64,000 nt of DNA. Source: Juglans regia. Lineage: Eukaryota > Streptophyta > Magnoliopsida > Fagales > Juglandaceae. Where the stretch lies: positions 12,937,423-13,001,422 of the forward strand of contig NC_049902.1 in NCBI RefSeq assembly GCF_001411555.2. Reading direction: 5' to 3'. This document shows positions 32,995-45,900 of the stretch, piece after piece. Position 1 is the stretch's first letter. Every line of letters begins with the position of its first letter. A model generated the notes under the pieces. It had not been told where the DNA came from. It did no database searches and saw only the letters and a program-made list of their open reading frames with translations. The position numbers were made by a program, and so were the translations under genes.

Positions 32995-35262
32995 TAGGGC
33001 TGAGCAAAAATCCGACAATCCGACTCCGAATCCGACTTGTCGGATTCGGAGTCGGAGGTTTTTTCCTCTTAAAAGTCGGAGTCGGAGTCGGATTCGGATT
33101 CACTGATGATCTGACTCCGACTCCGCTTCGATCCGACTTCGATCCTCTGCCTCCGACGTGGCCCTCCGACTCCGCCTCCGACTCCGCCTCCGCCTCTGAT
33201 TTTATACATATTTTATAAAAATATGTGTTTTTCTATATATTAATTATTTAAATTTTATACAACTATATCTTATATAGTTAGTTAAACTCAATAATATACT
33301 AGTTCAATAATATATTTATACTATAATATATAGACTAAATTGACTAATAATAGTTTAGTATATGACTATAATATACTATAAACACTAAGATGCATAATAA
33401 CATCAACATGTAATATTGTAGTACTAATGAATAAACACTAATCTATAAATTTATAATAACATATAATACTAATGTATAATAACTAAAGTATTATTCATAT
33501 AAATTACTAATAGTATTAATTACTATATATAAATTAGTAAACCACTTTAAGCCTATATATAAATTACTATACAAATCACTATAGTATTAATTACTAATAC
33601 TATATTACTATATATTTAGTATAGTGATATACTAGTATTAGACATTAGTGTACTAATACAATCAGTGATATAGTTAGTATAATATTTATACTAATACTAT
33701 TATATAATTATACTAAATTAAAATCACTATAGCAAATACTAATATATAATTATGTTAATCACTATAACTAATAGTAATACTAATATAGACTATAGTTATA
33801 ACTATATTAAATCACTATAACGTATACTAATATAGTTCTATTACTATAGGGTACTATTAAGTTATTAACTATAGTGATATACTAGTATTAGTCATTAGAC
33901 ATTAGTGTACTAATACTATTAGTGATATAGTTAATATAATATTTATACTAATACTATTATATAGTTATACTAAATTAAAATCACTATAGCAAATACTAAT
34001 ATATAATTATGCTAATCACTGTAACTAATAGTAATACTAATATAGACTATAGTTATAACTTATAGTATTATAACTATATTAAATCACTATAACTTATACT
34101 AATATATTATATAGTTATACTAAATCACTATAACTAATACTAATATAGTTATACTAACCACTATAACTATATATAGTATTAATATCATTGTTAGTATAAT
34201 ATATATTATTAATAATAACTAATACTAATATAAATCACTATAGCTATATATAGTATTAATATCATTGTTAGTATAATATATATTATTAATAATAACTAAT
34301 ACTAATATAACTATTAGTATAACTAATATTAATACTAATACTAATATACTAATACTATTAGTGTATAACTAATATTTATATATATTAATATATATATATC
34401 AAGTATAAGAGATTAGAGATTTAATATATATATATAGCAAGTATATTAGTGTATTACTAATATTTCATATATGGTGCATTTATTTAATATTCATATATAA
34501 TAATATATATATATATAATATATATAAAATAGATTAGTATTGTATAGTACAATACGGTGCCATTTCTACTTGTTAATTAATCGTTTAGTGAGGGTTCCTG
34601 AGTTCGGAGTTCCATTTCGGCATTTCCCCCTCTTTCATCTTCAATTCTTATTTCTTTTGTCTTCATCTTCAATCTAACCCTCCCCTCTCTCCGTCTCGCA
34701 ACCCTCCCCTGAGTCCCCTCCCTCTCACAGGCTCGCAGCCCCTCCCTCGCGCAGCTGCTCTCTCAGTCTTTTGCAGCTCCTCTCGCGCAGCCCCTCTCTC
34801 ACGTAGCCTCTCTCGCAGTTTCCCTTGAAACCCTAGGTCCCGCGAGTCCGTGACCTGTCGTCGCCGTCGATGGCCTCTTGAGGTGTATTGCAGCTGTGCA
34901 AACATGGAACACCGTCCCTCGAATTCGATCATAGATCAATCACTGCCCATTGAAGATTCGGTAGGTTACCCAAAGTCCAAACCCATGTCTCTGTTTTTGG
35001 TAATGTTGATTTTTTCTATGTTTATTTCCAGATTTGGCATTATAGTTTAATACATAACAAAATGATCTCCATAATTTTACGTGTAAACCAAGTGAGTAAT
35101 TTTGAAATGAAAAAATCTAACTCCACTCCGACTTGTCGGAGTCGGATTCTGTACGTTCAGAGTCGGAGTCGGAGTCGGAGGTCAGATTCGACCTCCGACA
35201 AAGTCGGAGTCGGAGTCGGAGGTTGGGCCCTCCGACTCCGAAAGGGTCGGTGCTCAGCCCTA
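32995..35262. mobile_element. Non-autonomous hAT element, 2268 bp
   Basis: Perfect 12-bp terminal inverted repeats (TAGGGCTGAGCA and its complement) are flanked by an exact 8-bp duplication, attgagat, at 32987-32994 and 35263-35270. That is diagnostic of the hAT superfamily. The subterminal regions are arrays of 'tcggagtcggag'/'ctccgactccg' in opposite orientations. The centre (33220-34560) is a long, very AT-rich block of 'actaata' and 'tatagt' motifs. There is no transposase. A CT-rich leader and an exon-like segment lie at 34630-34960. A truncated relative is at 54240-54717. Confidence 0.9.
34904..34960 (+). other. Exon-like segment inside the hAT element
   Basis: After a CT-rich, 5'-UTR-like stretch (34630-34830), an ATG at 34904 opens a 19-codon frame (MEHRPSNSIIDQSLPIEDS) ending exactly at a donor-like gtaggt (34961). 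It could be the first exon of the transposase gene of the autonomous parent, or a captured host exon. I do not recognise the peptide. Confidence 0.35.
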
Positions 35263-35270
35263 ATTGAGAT

Positions 35271-35971
35271 CAATTGCAAGTCGTGCCCCCACCTCCCTCA
35301 AAATCAGTATCCATAAAATAAAATAAAAAATGGTGGGCCCTGACCAAAAATTAGTGGTACCCTGTCGTGATGCCCGCCATTTGACGTCGTAGGCAGTAGT
35401 CGTCACAAATTTGGTTGCGGAGAAACCAAAGTCTCCGGTCTCCTCCACTACACCTAGAAGACTTGCAACCAAAGTCTTCGTGCACGGGAATCATAAACTC
35501 CCCCTTAACAGCCAATGGAGATTGTTGTTACCCTCCAAATGTTTTCTGTAATTAAAGTTTTTTTTTTTTTTTTTTTATGAACTGTAAAGTTTATTTTGTT
35601 GTTGACACCAAGGTAATTATACATGCAACTCTTTAATAATTATTTTACTATATATTTTACAGCCAGCTAATGTAATTGTACCATTTTTTAAAAAATAATT
35701 TGAGTTTTACATAACTACTATCTATTTAAAATGAATACACATAAGTCATATCACTTATAGTGGGATCTATTATAATTTTTAAAAAATAAAAAATCAAATA
35801 TTTTCCAATATAACTAATGTGAAAAGCTTACACGTCACCAATGCGTTGATTGTATAAAATATACAACTTATAAATATATTTTTCTTTTAAAATAATGTTA
35901 TTGAGTGTCGTGGACTAGTGAAAGCTCCAACCAAAGAAAGTTAGGAATCATAACTAAAATAATGATAGAGA
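35271..35971. other. Nothing recognised; T run
   Basis: Spacer with a run of about 20 T near 35557-35577 and no gene that I can support. Confidence 0.45.
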
Positions 35972-35981
35972 AAATATCACA

Positions 35982-35984
<3 letters not shown>

Positions 35985-36025
<41 letters not shown>
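35985..36025. repeat. TA microsatellite at the LINE-3 3' end
   Basis: About 20 TA units lie exactly between the LINE 3' end and the left target duplication, so they take the place of a poly(A) tail. The first bases may belong to the duplication. Confidence 0.85.
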
Positions 36026-36030
<5 letters not shown>

Positions 36031-36059
36031 AAAATTTGAACTTCATTGCATTGAGGTAC

Positions 36060-39000
36060 GAAAGACCTCAAAACTGAGAACAAGATAATTGATCAACAAA
36101 ATTAATATGTTCAATAAAAGAATGAACTTTATGCCACCATAGCTGCATTCGAGTATTATGACATGCTTGTCAAGCTAGGTGATGTGTTGCAGCATTCGAG
36201 AGGCAACCACAATGCTGAATCTTGCAATCCCCAAAGCTCTGCATGAGTCTTCTAATTTCAGTAATAATTATTCTCATAGCTATATAAGAAGCTTCTTTAC
36301 TATTGACTTCCTCAATCAAGTGTTTGCAATCACTTTCAATCACAAGGTTTTGGATGAAAATATATTTAAGCAGAGTTGCAATCCCCTCAAAACGGCCATG
36401 GCCTCCACAATTTCTGGTTCCAAAAATTCTTCTTCCCCTCTACTTAGAGCCATAAAAACAAATCCATGTGAATCTCTAAAGATAGCCCCAATACCAGTTT
36501 TATTTTGGTCAAAAGAACAAAGCTCCATCACAGTTAAGCTTGAACCAATTAGTTGGTGGAGGAGACCACCTGTAAATCATGGTCTTGGAGGTACCATGAA
36601 TCTGCAAAACAAATGACTGCATACACTTTTTTGAAAACACAAAATCCATAACTTTCATGGGTGGTAGATTAACAAGTTTATGAATCATCTTGTTTCTCCT
36701 AAACCAGAAATCCCAAGCCATCAGAATAAAATTAGAAAAGTCCTCTGTTGATTTTTTTAAAAAAACTTGCATTACAATAGTCATGAAAGAAGAAAATTGA
36801 TTGATCTATGGAAAGTTAGGAAACTTTCTCACCCAAATTGAAGGACAAAATAATAATGCATGAGCTAAATCTTCAAAACTATGATCACAGAAATAGCAAG
36901 CCCCATTCACATCCATCCTTTTACTAAGAAGATTAGCTTTCGTGGGAAGTACTTCTTTGCAAGCTCTCCAAGCAAATAGCTTGACTTTGTGAGGGATTTT
37001 TAGTTTCCATAAGCCATTCCAGAACTTCTTTGTGAGAGCCACATGGGATGTTTCCCCCACATTTACTGTAGAAAGTGACTCAAACAACCTGTATGCACTT
37101 TTAACACTAAAGCAGCCACTTCTTTCATGCTCCCATACCCACATATCATCTTCATCTGAATAACTAGGATGTAGCCTTAGTATTGCCTCTGTAATTTTTG
37201 GATTGAAGAGAGATCTAACCTTAGATAGATTCCACCACTTGGTATTGTAATCAATAAGAGAATCAACATGTCCTTCTAGTTGCTCAGTCCTCCCATCCTG
37301 TTGGGGATTGTGAACCATAATTTCCTTCCTCAATTCTCTAAAACCAGGCAGCCATACATCATCAAGAATATGAATACTTCTTCCATTCCCTACATTCCAT
37401 CTCTCACCTTTTAAGAGCAGATTCTTAGCCTCCCATATTCCTCTCCAAGCATAAGAGGGAGAGTTACCAAGATGGGCCTCAAGCAGGATACAATTTGGAA
37501 AGTACCTTGCACTATAGATTTTATGGAAGAGGGAGTCTTTGTGTTGCAGCAGCCTCCACCCCTGTTTAGCCAGCAATGCCATGTTAAAAATTTCCAATTC
37601 TTTGAAGCCAAGACCCCCAACAGCTTTCAGACAACACAACTTATGCCAACTAACCCTGTGAATCTTCCTTTCATCATTTTTTTGCCCCCACCAGCATTTG
37701 GCCATCATACTTTCAATATCAGCACAAAGTTTAGAAGGGAGTTTGAAACAACTCATTGAATAGGAGGGGATGGCAAGAGCCACAGCTTTAAGAAGTACTT
37801 CCCTACCCCCTTGAGAGGACATGTGACCTTTCCAACCTTGAAGCCTTAACCAGACTTTTTGCTTAATCTCAGCAAAAGCAGCCTGTTTGGATCTACCAAG
37901 AATAGAGGGTAGTCCTAGGTACTTATCATACTGTTGGATCTGATTAGTACCCCATAAATCCATAATAGCTCTCTTCTGCACATCACTTGTATTCTAACTA
38001 AAAACCATTGCAGATTTGTCTTGGTTGATGAACTGACCAAAAGCCTCCTCATAGAGCTTCAGTAATCTTAACAATTTGAGATTAGTCTCCACACTAGCAT
38101 CACAGAAAATGAGGTTGTCATCAACAAATAGAAGGTGGTTCAGTTTGGGGCACCTTTACAAACTCGAATTCCAGAGATTGCATTTTAGGTGGCTGCATGC
38201 TTTAACAACCCAACTAGGCCTTCTCTGCATAACATAAACAAATAAGGAGAGATAGAATCTCCTTGTCTCAAACCCCTGGATGGGATAATATGACATGTTG
38301 GAGATCCATTAATAAGGATTGAGAAAGAAGCACTTTGCACACATCTCATAATAAGTTGGATCACTCTATCATGGAAACCCAGTTTGCACAAAACAGTTTG
38401 AAGAAAAGATCATTCGACCTTATCATAAGCTTTACTCATATCAAGCTTAAGTGACATTAACCCTTTTTTTCCCTTTTTTTCCTCCTTAGAAAGTGAAAAA
38501 CCTCATAAGCCACTAGAACATTATCTGTTATCAATCTACCAGGTAGGAAAGCAGATTAGGTTTCTAAGATAACAGAAGGAAGCACTTGCTTGATTCTATT
38601 AGCAATGACTTTTGATATCAATTTGTAAATAACATTACAGAGGCTAATGGGTCTAAAATCATTAACTTTAATGGGGTTCTTTTTCTTAGGAACCATAGTT
38701 ATAAAAGTATGGTTCAGTGCTTGAGGGAAAACACTAGAGTTGAGAGCATTGAGGACAGCATCAGTAATAGAGTTACCAATTTGGGGCCAAAACTTTTGGA
38801 AGAACAAAGGAGGTAATCCATCAGGACCAGGGACCTTTGAGGGATGCATTTCTTTTAAGGCTCTGCATACTTCCTCTGCAGTGTATTCTTTAGTAAGGTC
38901 TTCATGCATTTCTGCAGTGACCTTGGTATCAATTCTGTCAATAACAACAACATTATGGGAACCTATAGAAGTAAACAAGGACGTAAAGTGATTAATAATA

Positions 39001-40150
39001 AGATTATTGCATTGCTCCCCTTCCTACCAACTCCCATTTTCATCCATAAGTTTGATTATACTATTCTTCTTTCTTCTCTGTGATGCCTTAGCATGGAAGA
39101 GTTTGGTGTTTTGATCCCCTTCAGCTAGCCAAAGGGCACGGGATCTTTGTTTCCACATTATTTCTTCCCTTGCTAGCCATGTTTGTACCTCCTCAGATGC
39201 AAACTTTATAACATCTTAACTTAATGATAAGGGATCCCTCTACTGTGCAGACTTCAATCTTAGTCTTTCCTTTTGCAGTTTGGCTTGAACTTTCCCAAAC
39301 TTTGCTTTATTCCATAATTGCAGCTTAGTAGTGCACCCATCAATGGACTTCATGACTCCTTTTAGGTCATTCTGGCCTCCTTGGATACTCCAAGACTCTT
39401 GAACAATCTGAGAACAAGCTTCTTCTTCCAACCACATAGCCACAAACCTAAATGGTTTAGGCCCCTTTCTTCTACATTGGATTCCCATAACATCCACCCA
39501 AATTGGTAAGTGGTTTGAATAAGAGATAGAACCATGAGTTACTTCAACCCTCTCAAACATATTGCACCAGGCCAGATTTCCTAGGAACCTTTCCAACCTT
39601 TCTAAAATTAAAGTTGATTCCCCTCTCTTGTTGCACCAAGTAAATTTAGGCCCTTGAAATCCCAGATCCTTCAGATAACATTCCTCTAGTACTTCTAATA
39701 ATTCCTTAATTTGATGGTCGGGTCTATCTCTTCCTCCCCATTTTTATTCTTGTGAAAATATTTCATTAAAATCCCCAAAAACAAGACATGCTTCTGCTTT
39801 ATTCAAACTTTTAATTAAGTTCCAAGTTTCAAATCTTCAAGACACCTCTGGGTGGCCATATATCCCAATAATAAACTATTTCTTTGAGTCTTCCTCAATT
39901 ACAACATCAATATGGGAGGGTGAATAGCTAAGAATAGTCAGCTTAACTTTTGCCTTCCATAAGAGGGCCAAGCCCCCACTATGACCAATAGCTTCAATAG
40001 TCAAACAATTTGCATACTGTAATTTTACTCTACAGATTTCCATTTTTGTAGCTTTGAGTTTTGTTTCTTGTAAAAACAAAACTTTGGGATCTTCTTTTCT
40101 GATCAAATCAGAAAGAGTTTGAATAGCACGAGGGTTCCTAAGCCCTTGTG
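36060..40150 (-). pseudogene. LINE-3 ORF2 (endonuclease, RT, zf-RVT, RNase H), broken
   Basis: Domains on the minus strand. Endonuclease at about 40110-39240: VLFLQETKLKATKM, GHSGGLALLWK, CLVFGDFNEIF, FTWCNKRG, SNHLPIWVDV. RT at about 38980-38050: VPGPDGLPPLFFQKFW, NDFRPISLCNVIYKLISKV, 'LKLDMSKAYDKVEW', 'PSRGLRQGDSISPYLF', and an active site LLFVDDNLIF with Val where FADD is usual. zf-RVT at 37981-36806: KIPHKVKLFAWRACKEVLPT, CYFCDHSFEDLAHALLFC. RNase H at 36630-36130: WFKLNCDGALF, GAIFRDSHG, 'LVIESDCKHLIEEV'. Several stops and frameshifts interrupt it. Confidence 0.87.
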
Positions 40151-40177
40151 TATTCTAGCTTAAGAGCTTCATTGCTC

Positions 40178-41600
40178 TCAGTGGGATTGTTCAACAGCCA
40201 CCACTAATGATAATTGAGAGATCTCAACATTTGCCTCATTTAGTTCAACCTTCTTCTTCAATCTCTTTGACATTCTAGGTGCCACACCATCACTAATGTC
40301 AACTGAAGGTCTTTTACAACCACTATCAGCATCAAGACAGATGGAACTATTGCCATGAGATCTTGCAATACGCTTCCAAGTACGAGTTCTATGATTTTGT
40401 TGGTTAGGCACGTGCATGGGTGTAATTTCTACATTCCCTCCCCTTGTTGTACTCAAACCCTTCCCTTTGTCAATGACAAAAATACCCTTGTCCACATCAA
40501 CATTCTCAGAGGCCTTCTTCAAGCATTTACCATTTATCCTTCCAGGTTTATCAATTAAAACCTCTCCATAATCAGGTCCGATGATATCACGTCAAGATTG
40601 TTATTTTGAAATGGTGGCTGAGTAACAACATGATTAGCATTGATTCCTTTCATAACAGGAGGATTAACTCCACAATTAATTGGCTTTGTGTTTTGTGCAA
40701 AAGCAGAGTTATCCATCATAACCATATTTTTATGGATATTTGCTGCATCTCCAGCAGCCACAGCGCTACGGCTGCTCCGATGACCTTCTCATCTCTTGTT
40801 GCTGGAAGAAACGACTTCGCATAGCACTCTCATCCCTTCCCTGATTCCCCGCTCGTAGCCATAGCCCAAAAGGGAAATCAGAAATATTCAGATTAGTCAT
40901 AGAATTTATCCAGTGCTCACAATCACGATGTAAATGCCCCATCAATCCACATAAGTAACATAGATTAGGGAGATGGTCATAGGAAAATCTTACCCAAATG
41001 GGATGAGTAGATCCTACACAAACTTTCTTACCACGAAACAGAGGTTTTGATACATCCATGCATACCCGAATACGCATAAACTCCCCCCATGCCAATTCAT
41101 CTTGCTCTAGATCCACTTCAATTACCTTACCCAGGGCCTGACCAATGAGTCTTCCCATAGAAGCGCTACGGATCATACTGAAAGGTCATGGATACGTACC
41201 CAGAGCAAAGCCTCAGTTAAATGAACTTGATGTGTTTGTTTAAGCCCTCCACATCGCTAGTTAGCACAAGTTGCTTATCAAACGACCATGGCCCATCTCG
41301 TTTAACACGATCCTTATCTTTCATATCTTCAAACTCAAGCGATAAACAACGTGGGATTCAAATCACACATGGTGACAGCCTTAACAAGACGCCATACCTT
41401 CTTCATTGTCGATTTCAACGCTTCCTTATTAAAATGCTTTGTTGTTAAAAGTGTCGTTCAGCCCTCACCAAAACATCTCCCATCGCATTCTCCTCCACAA
41501 CAATCACCTCTTCCTCTTGTTCCGTCAGCGAGAGACGAGCACACAAGTTCTTTATATTATGCTCCAGGCTAAGTAACATTCACAGAGAAAGCCCTAAAAA
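40178..41600 (-). pseudogene. LINE-3 ORF1 (DUF4283 and zinc knuckle), broken
   Basis: This ORF1 type encodes a nucleic-acid-binding protein found in plant L1 elements and related host loci. The first part (about 41450-41190) shows DUF4283-like sequence (SLEFEDMKDKDRVKRDGPWS, KQLVLTSDVEGLKQTHQVH) with stops. From 41176 an open frame gives 'LGKVIEVDLEQDELAWGEFM', 'RIRVCMDVSKPLFRGKKVC' and a CCHC knuckle (CYLCGLMGHLHRDC). The C-terminal part (40522-40178) is basic and low-complexity. At least two frame changes separate these parts. Confidence 0.8.
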
Positions 41601-41695
41601 CGAGTTGTCAAGATGACCATGCAAACCTGCACTCGGCAGGAGAGAGACCTCTACATAGATAGGGAATTTAAGTACGTAAATATCACAAACTATAT

Positions 41696-42573
41696 TAGAA
41701 ATGGAGAAAACTAAAAAAAAAAAAAATCCAACGAATGATACAAAAATCTGAAAAATAAAAACTTACGTTGTACATTTCTAAATTTCAACCTAAATAATTA
41801 TAAATGGAATAAAAAAAATAAGAAAAATACTGAATAATGAAAATTTTAAAATTAGTTCTAATAAACAAATATATATCTAAAAGGAACCTGCATACACTAA
41901 AAGCCAATTGACTCACTTAGAAATGGTTTGTGATTTTGTGAATAATAATAAACTAATTTGAGTTAAAATATTTTATTGAGTTTTGGAAATTTAAAAAGAA
42001 AAAAGTTTGAATAAAAATATTATAAATTTTTTAATATATTTTTTTAATTTGAAAAAGTTGTATTATTTTTTATGTTTTGTTTAGAAGTTTAGAAAATTTA
42101 TAATAATTAGGTAATGATTATATGAAAAAATTTAAAATTTTGAAATTGAAATTTTTTTTTGTATTTTAGTAATGTTTGAGAAAGAAACATCTAAGAATAC
42201 CTAAGTGTCCAAACAAGCCCTTAATATCTCCGAATATTATTATTTTTGTTTGAGATTTCAAATAATTGTATTATTTTTTGTGTTTTGTGTTGAAGTTTGA
42301 AAAAATTGTATTGAATTTTGTGTTTCGATAATGATTAGGTAATGATTAGATGAAAAAATTGAACATTTGAAATTGTAAAAACATTTATGTTTGAGTGATA
42401 TTTGGGAAGGAGATACTAAAAATATCTAGAAACACCTCATTATCCAAACTAGCCTAATTGTACAAATAAGAGTTGCACTTGTCCATATCATCCTCATATT
42501 CCAAGTGGCCTCATTCTCCATGCATGTCCTCCATCTATCTCAAAGAAAACATGCTTTGTATGTGTTGTCCATA
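41696..42573. other. AT-rich spacer with MITE-like sequence
   Basis: No gene. Two MITE-like blocks share 'ttgtattattttttgtgttttgt' and 'aatgattaggtaatgattagatgaaaaaa' motifs (about 42055-42150 and 42255-42360) and end in 'gtccaaacaagccc' (42209-42222) and 'atccaaactagcc' (42442-42454). Boundaries and target duplications are not clear. Confidence 0.45.
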
Positions 42574-42578
42574 GAGCA

Positions 42579-42876
42579 TGATGAATTGCAGAAAAAGAGA
42601 TGAGTATGAGATGTTTGTGAAAAGTTCTTAGACAACTTTCTTGTAAAATATTCATTTCTATTTCAGAGAATATTCATACAGTTTTTCTACACACATACAC
42701 CATGCACATGGCCACTATATATAGACCATTTACATAATAGAATTGTACTCCCTAGACACACATATTTTGACACCTAGTTGGCCTAATCATTATTTCTGTT
42801 ACAAAAAGATTCTCCAGAATTATTCTTCACATGTCTAGACGGTTCCTTGGTAGAGTGTAATTCCACTGCCTTAACA
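42579..42876 (-). repeat. 3' LTR of Copia-5
   Basis: 298 bp, TG...CA on the plus strand (tgatgaattgcag...ccttaaca), adjoining the polypurine tract. Confidence 0.92.
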
Positions 42877-42974
42877 TCCCCCTGAGATTCAAGCAGCACT
42901 AAAGATAGAGTGAAGCTTGATCGAAGATATAAAAACCGATTAGTAGAAAGGGGTTTAGTGAGTATATCTGCAAT

Positions 42975-45900
42975 CTAATCTTTTCTGGGCACAAACAAGA
43001 CTTGTAATAATTTTGCTGCAACTCTTTCACGCACAAAGTGGTAGTCCAACTCCACGTGTTTAGTTTTAGAATGCAAGACTGGATTCATGGACAAATACGT
43101 GGCGCCTAGATTGTCACACCATAATGCAGAAAGAGTAAAAAGAGAAATGACAAGTACACCTAAGAGATTCTGCAACCAAATAAGCTCACAAGCAGTGTTA
43201 GCAACAGATTTATACTCGGCGTCAGTTGAAGACCGAGCAATTGTGGGTTGTTTCTTAAACCCCAAGAAATCAAATGTTTCCCAAAATATACACAAAAACC
43301 ACATGTGGATCGTCAATCATCAGGACATTTAGCCCAGCCGGCATCAGTGAAAGCAGATTGTTGATGAGATGTATTAGAGGAAAAACAAAGACAAAGATAT
43401 CGAGTATTATTAAGATATCGCAGAATGCGTTTTGACAGCTGTCCAGTGAGGTCGTCGAGGACAATGCATATATTGACAGACAATTGACAGACACAATTTA
43501 CTGTAAATGAGATATCAGGTCTTGTAAAAGTAAGGTATTGTAAACTTCCAACCACACTACGATACAATTGAGGTCCTCAAAAGTACATCCATTAAGAGCA
43601 GTGAATTTTTCCGAAACTGACATGGGAGTGGAGACACTTTTGGAATTGTGCATGTTGGTTTGGTGCAACAAATCAATTATATATTTGGATTGAGATTAAT
43701 AAAAAATAATAAAAAAAAAAAAAGGCCAGAGGCTGTTCTATGGGCTTCAATGCCTGAGAAATAATGTAACAAACGAGAAAGGAAACTCGTGGAGCATTGA
43801 TAAAATTAGATATTAAATCAGAACGAGACCCAGTCACTAAGATATCATCGACATAAATCATAATGTATAGACAACCCAGCTCAATACGAAGAATAAATAA
43901 AGATGAATCAGAAGATGAACAATGAAAACCTAAAGATAACAATTTATCACTAAGCTTAGCAAACCAGGCTCTAGGAGCCTGTTTCAAACCATATATAGAC
44001 TTTTTCAACTTACAGACATGCTGTGGGAAGTTAGGATGCACAAACCGAGGAGATTGTTTCATATAAACATCTTCTTGAAGGTCTCTGTACAAGAGTGCAT
44101 TCTGTATGTCCAATTGATGAAGTGCATAGTTAGAAGAAACTGCAAGAGAGATAAGAAGCCGTATGGTAATAGGTTTTACAACAAGACTAAACGTCTTTGA
44201 TGAAACCCCTGAGCTACAAGCCAAGCCTTGCGACGCTTAAGTGTTCCATCATCCCTCCATTTGATCTTCAAGACCCACTTAGAACCAAGAAGATTATAGG
44301 ATGGAAAGGAGGGACAAGGTCCCAAGTATGGTTGTGAAGAAGGGCATCTATTTCAGTAGCCATGGCAGTGCGCCACTCAATGTGCTTGGAATCTTCGGTG
44401 AAAGAAGACGATTCTTCTGGAACAAAGATGGAAGAGGAGGGAGTATAAGAAGAAATATGAGTGAGTGAAGCCATGGATTTTGATGGAGGCCATGGAATGG
44501 TCCCATCTGTTCGACGAAAAGGATAAAGACTCTATGTTTGGGACCGGGTAACCATGGAGTGTTTGAGAGGAGGAGTTGAATCAGAAGTAGTAGAATCAAG
44601 CGATGGACCCGAAGAAATAGTGAGAGGCAAGAGATGGGAAGATGATGAGGCTTTTATGCTGCTAGGGTTTGCATCTGTGCGGCTAGGGTTTTGTCAAGAA
44701 GAAGCAATGATGGGAAGGGGAGAATGCTATGAGGCTAGGCTAAGTTCTTAAGGGTTTGGTATAGAATGCGTTGCATCTAATACAGGAGATGGGCCGGTGG
44801 ACTGAGTGGAAGTAGTGGGCTGAGATAATGGGCTAGGTTGAGAAAGTAAAAGGGAAGGATGGACCGTGGGGAGTGAGTTTGAAGGAAATGGGTTGATTGC
44901 AAAATGTTGTGAGTCGTTGGATTGAACAATGGCAATGGGCTGAGAGAAGAGAAAACAATTTTCATAAAAAAATAACATTCCGAGAAATGTAACGACAACC
45001 CGATGAAATATGAAGACAGATATAACCCTTGTGATCCGGGCTATAGCCCATGAACACATTGTTGGGAATGATAGTCCAACACACAGATCCAAACACACAG
45101 AGAAAGAGTAATTAGGAGAGGAACCCATTAATTTTTCAAAAGGAGATTGATTATTAAGCACATGTGTAGGAATGCGATTTATGAGATATGTCGTTGTTTG
45201 AAAAGCATCAGCCCAATAAATTTTAGGAACCAAAGCATGAGAAAGTATGAACAAACCTGTTTCAACTATGTGGCGATGACGTTGTTCGATACTACCATTT
45301 TGTTGGTGAGAATATGGACAATGAATGCGATGATTGATGCCTAAATTTTGAAAAATAGACTAAAGAGGCTTAAATTCACCTCCACCATCTGTCTGTACCA
45401 AAAGTATTTGAGATAAAAATTGAGTGTAAACATATTTCAAAAAGGCTAAAATTATAGAAGTAACATTGGACTTTAATTGAATAGGAAAATACCAGATGAA
45501 TTTAGAATGATCATCTACAATAGATAAAAAGTAACAAGATCATTTTGTAGATATTACTGAAGTCGGGCCCCATACATAAAAAAAAAAAATTAATTGAAAA
45601 GGATAAGTAGATCGGGTGGAAGAAGGAAAGTGTAGTAAGGCTTGAGCCTTAGCAGTAGGACACGTTGAACGTGAAGAAAGTGCAGTAGCTGTAGTGAGCA
45701 GAAGACAAAAATGACGGATGATCAAAGATGTTGTGTGAGAGGAGGGGTGACCCAACCAGGAGTGCCATAGCTGAGCAGAGGTTGGTTCTAATTCCAGAAA
45801 AAGCTTGTGGTGAGATAGATGCAGGCACTGCAGCCGAGTGGAGCACAGACCGGCCATCCTCAACGGACTCTTGAAGAAGAGTTTCTCGAGATTGTGCATC

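Larger units (their letters stand above)
35990..41677 (-). mobile_element. LINE-3 (plant L1 type), full length
   Basis: A 5.7-kb minus-strand non-LTR retrotransposon flanked by an 18-bp target duplication, aaatatcacaaactatat, at 35972-35989 and 41678-41695. It carries ORF1 (41600-40178) and ORF2 (40150-36060) with endonuclease, RT, zf-RVT and RNase H. The 3' end is a TA repeat instead of poly(A). Stops and frameshifts occur in both ORFs, but long stretches remain open, so it is younger-looking than LINE-A or LINE-2. Confidence 0.9.
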
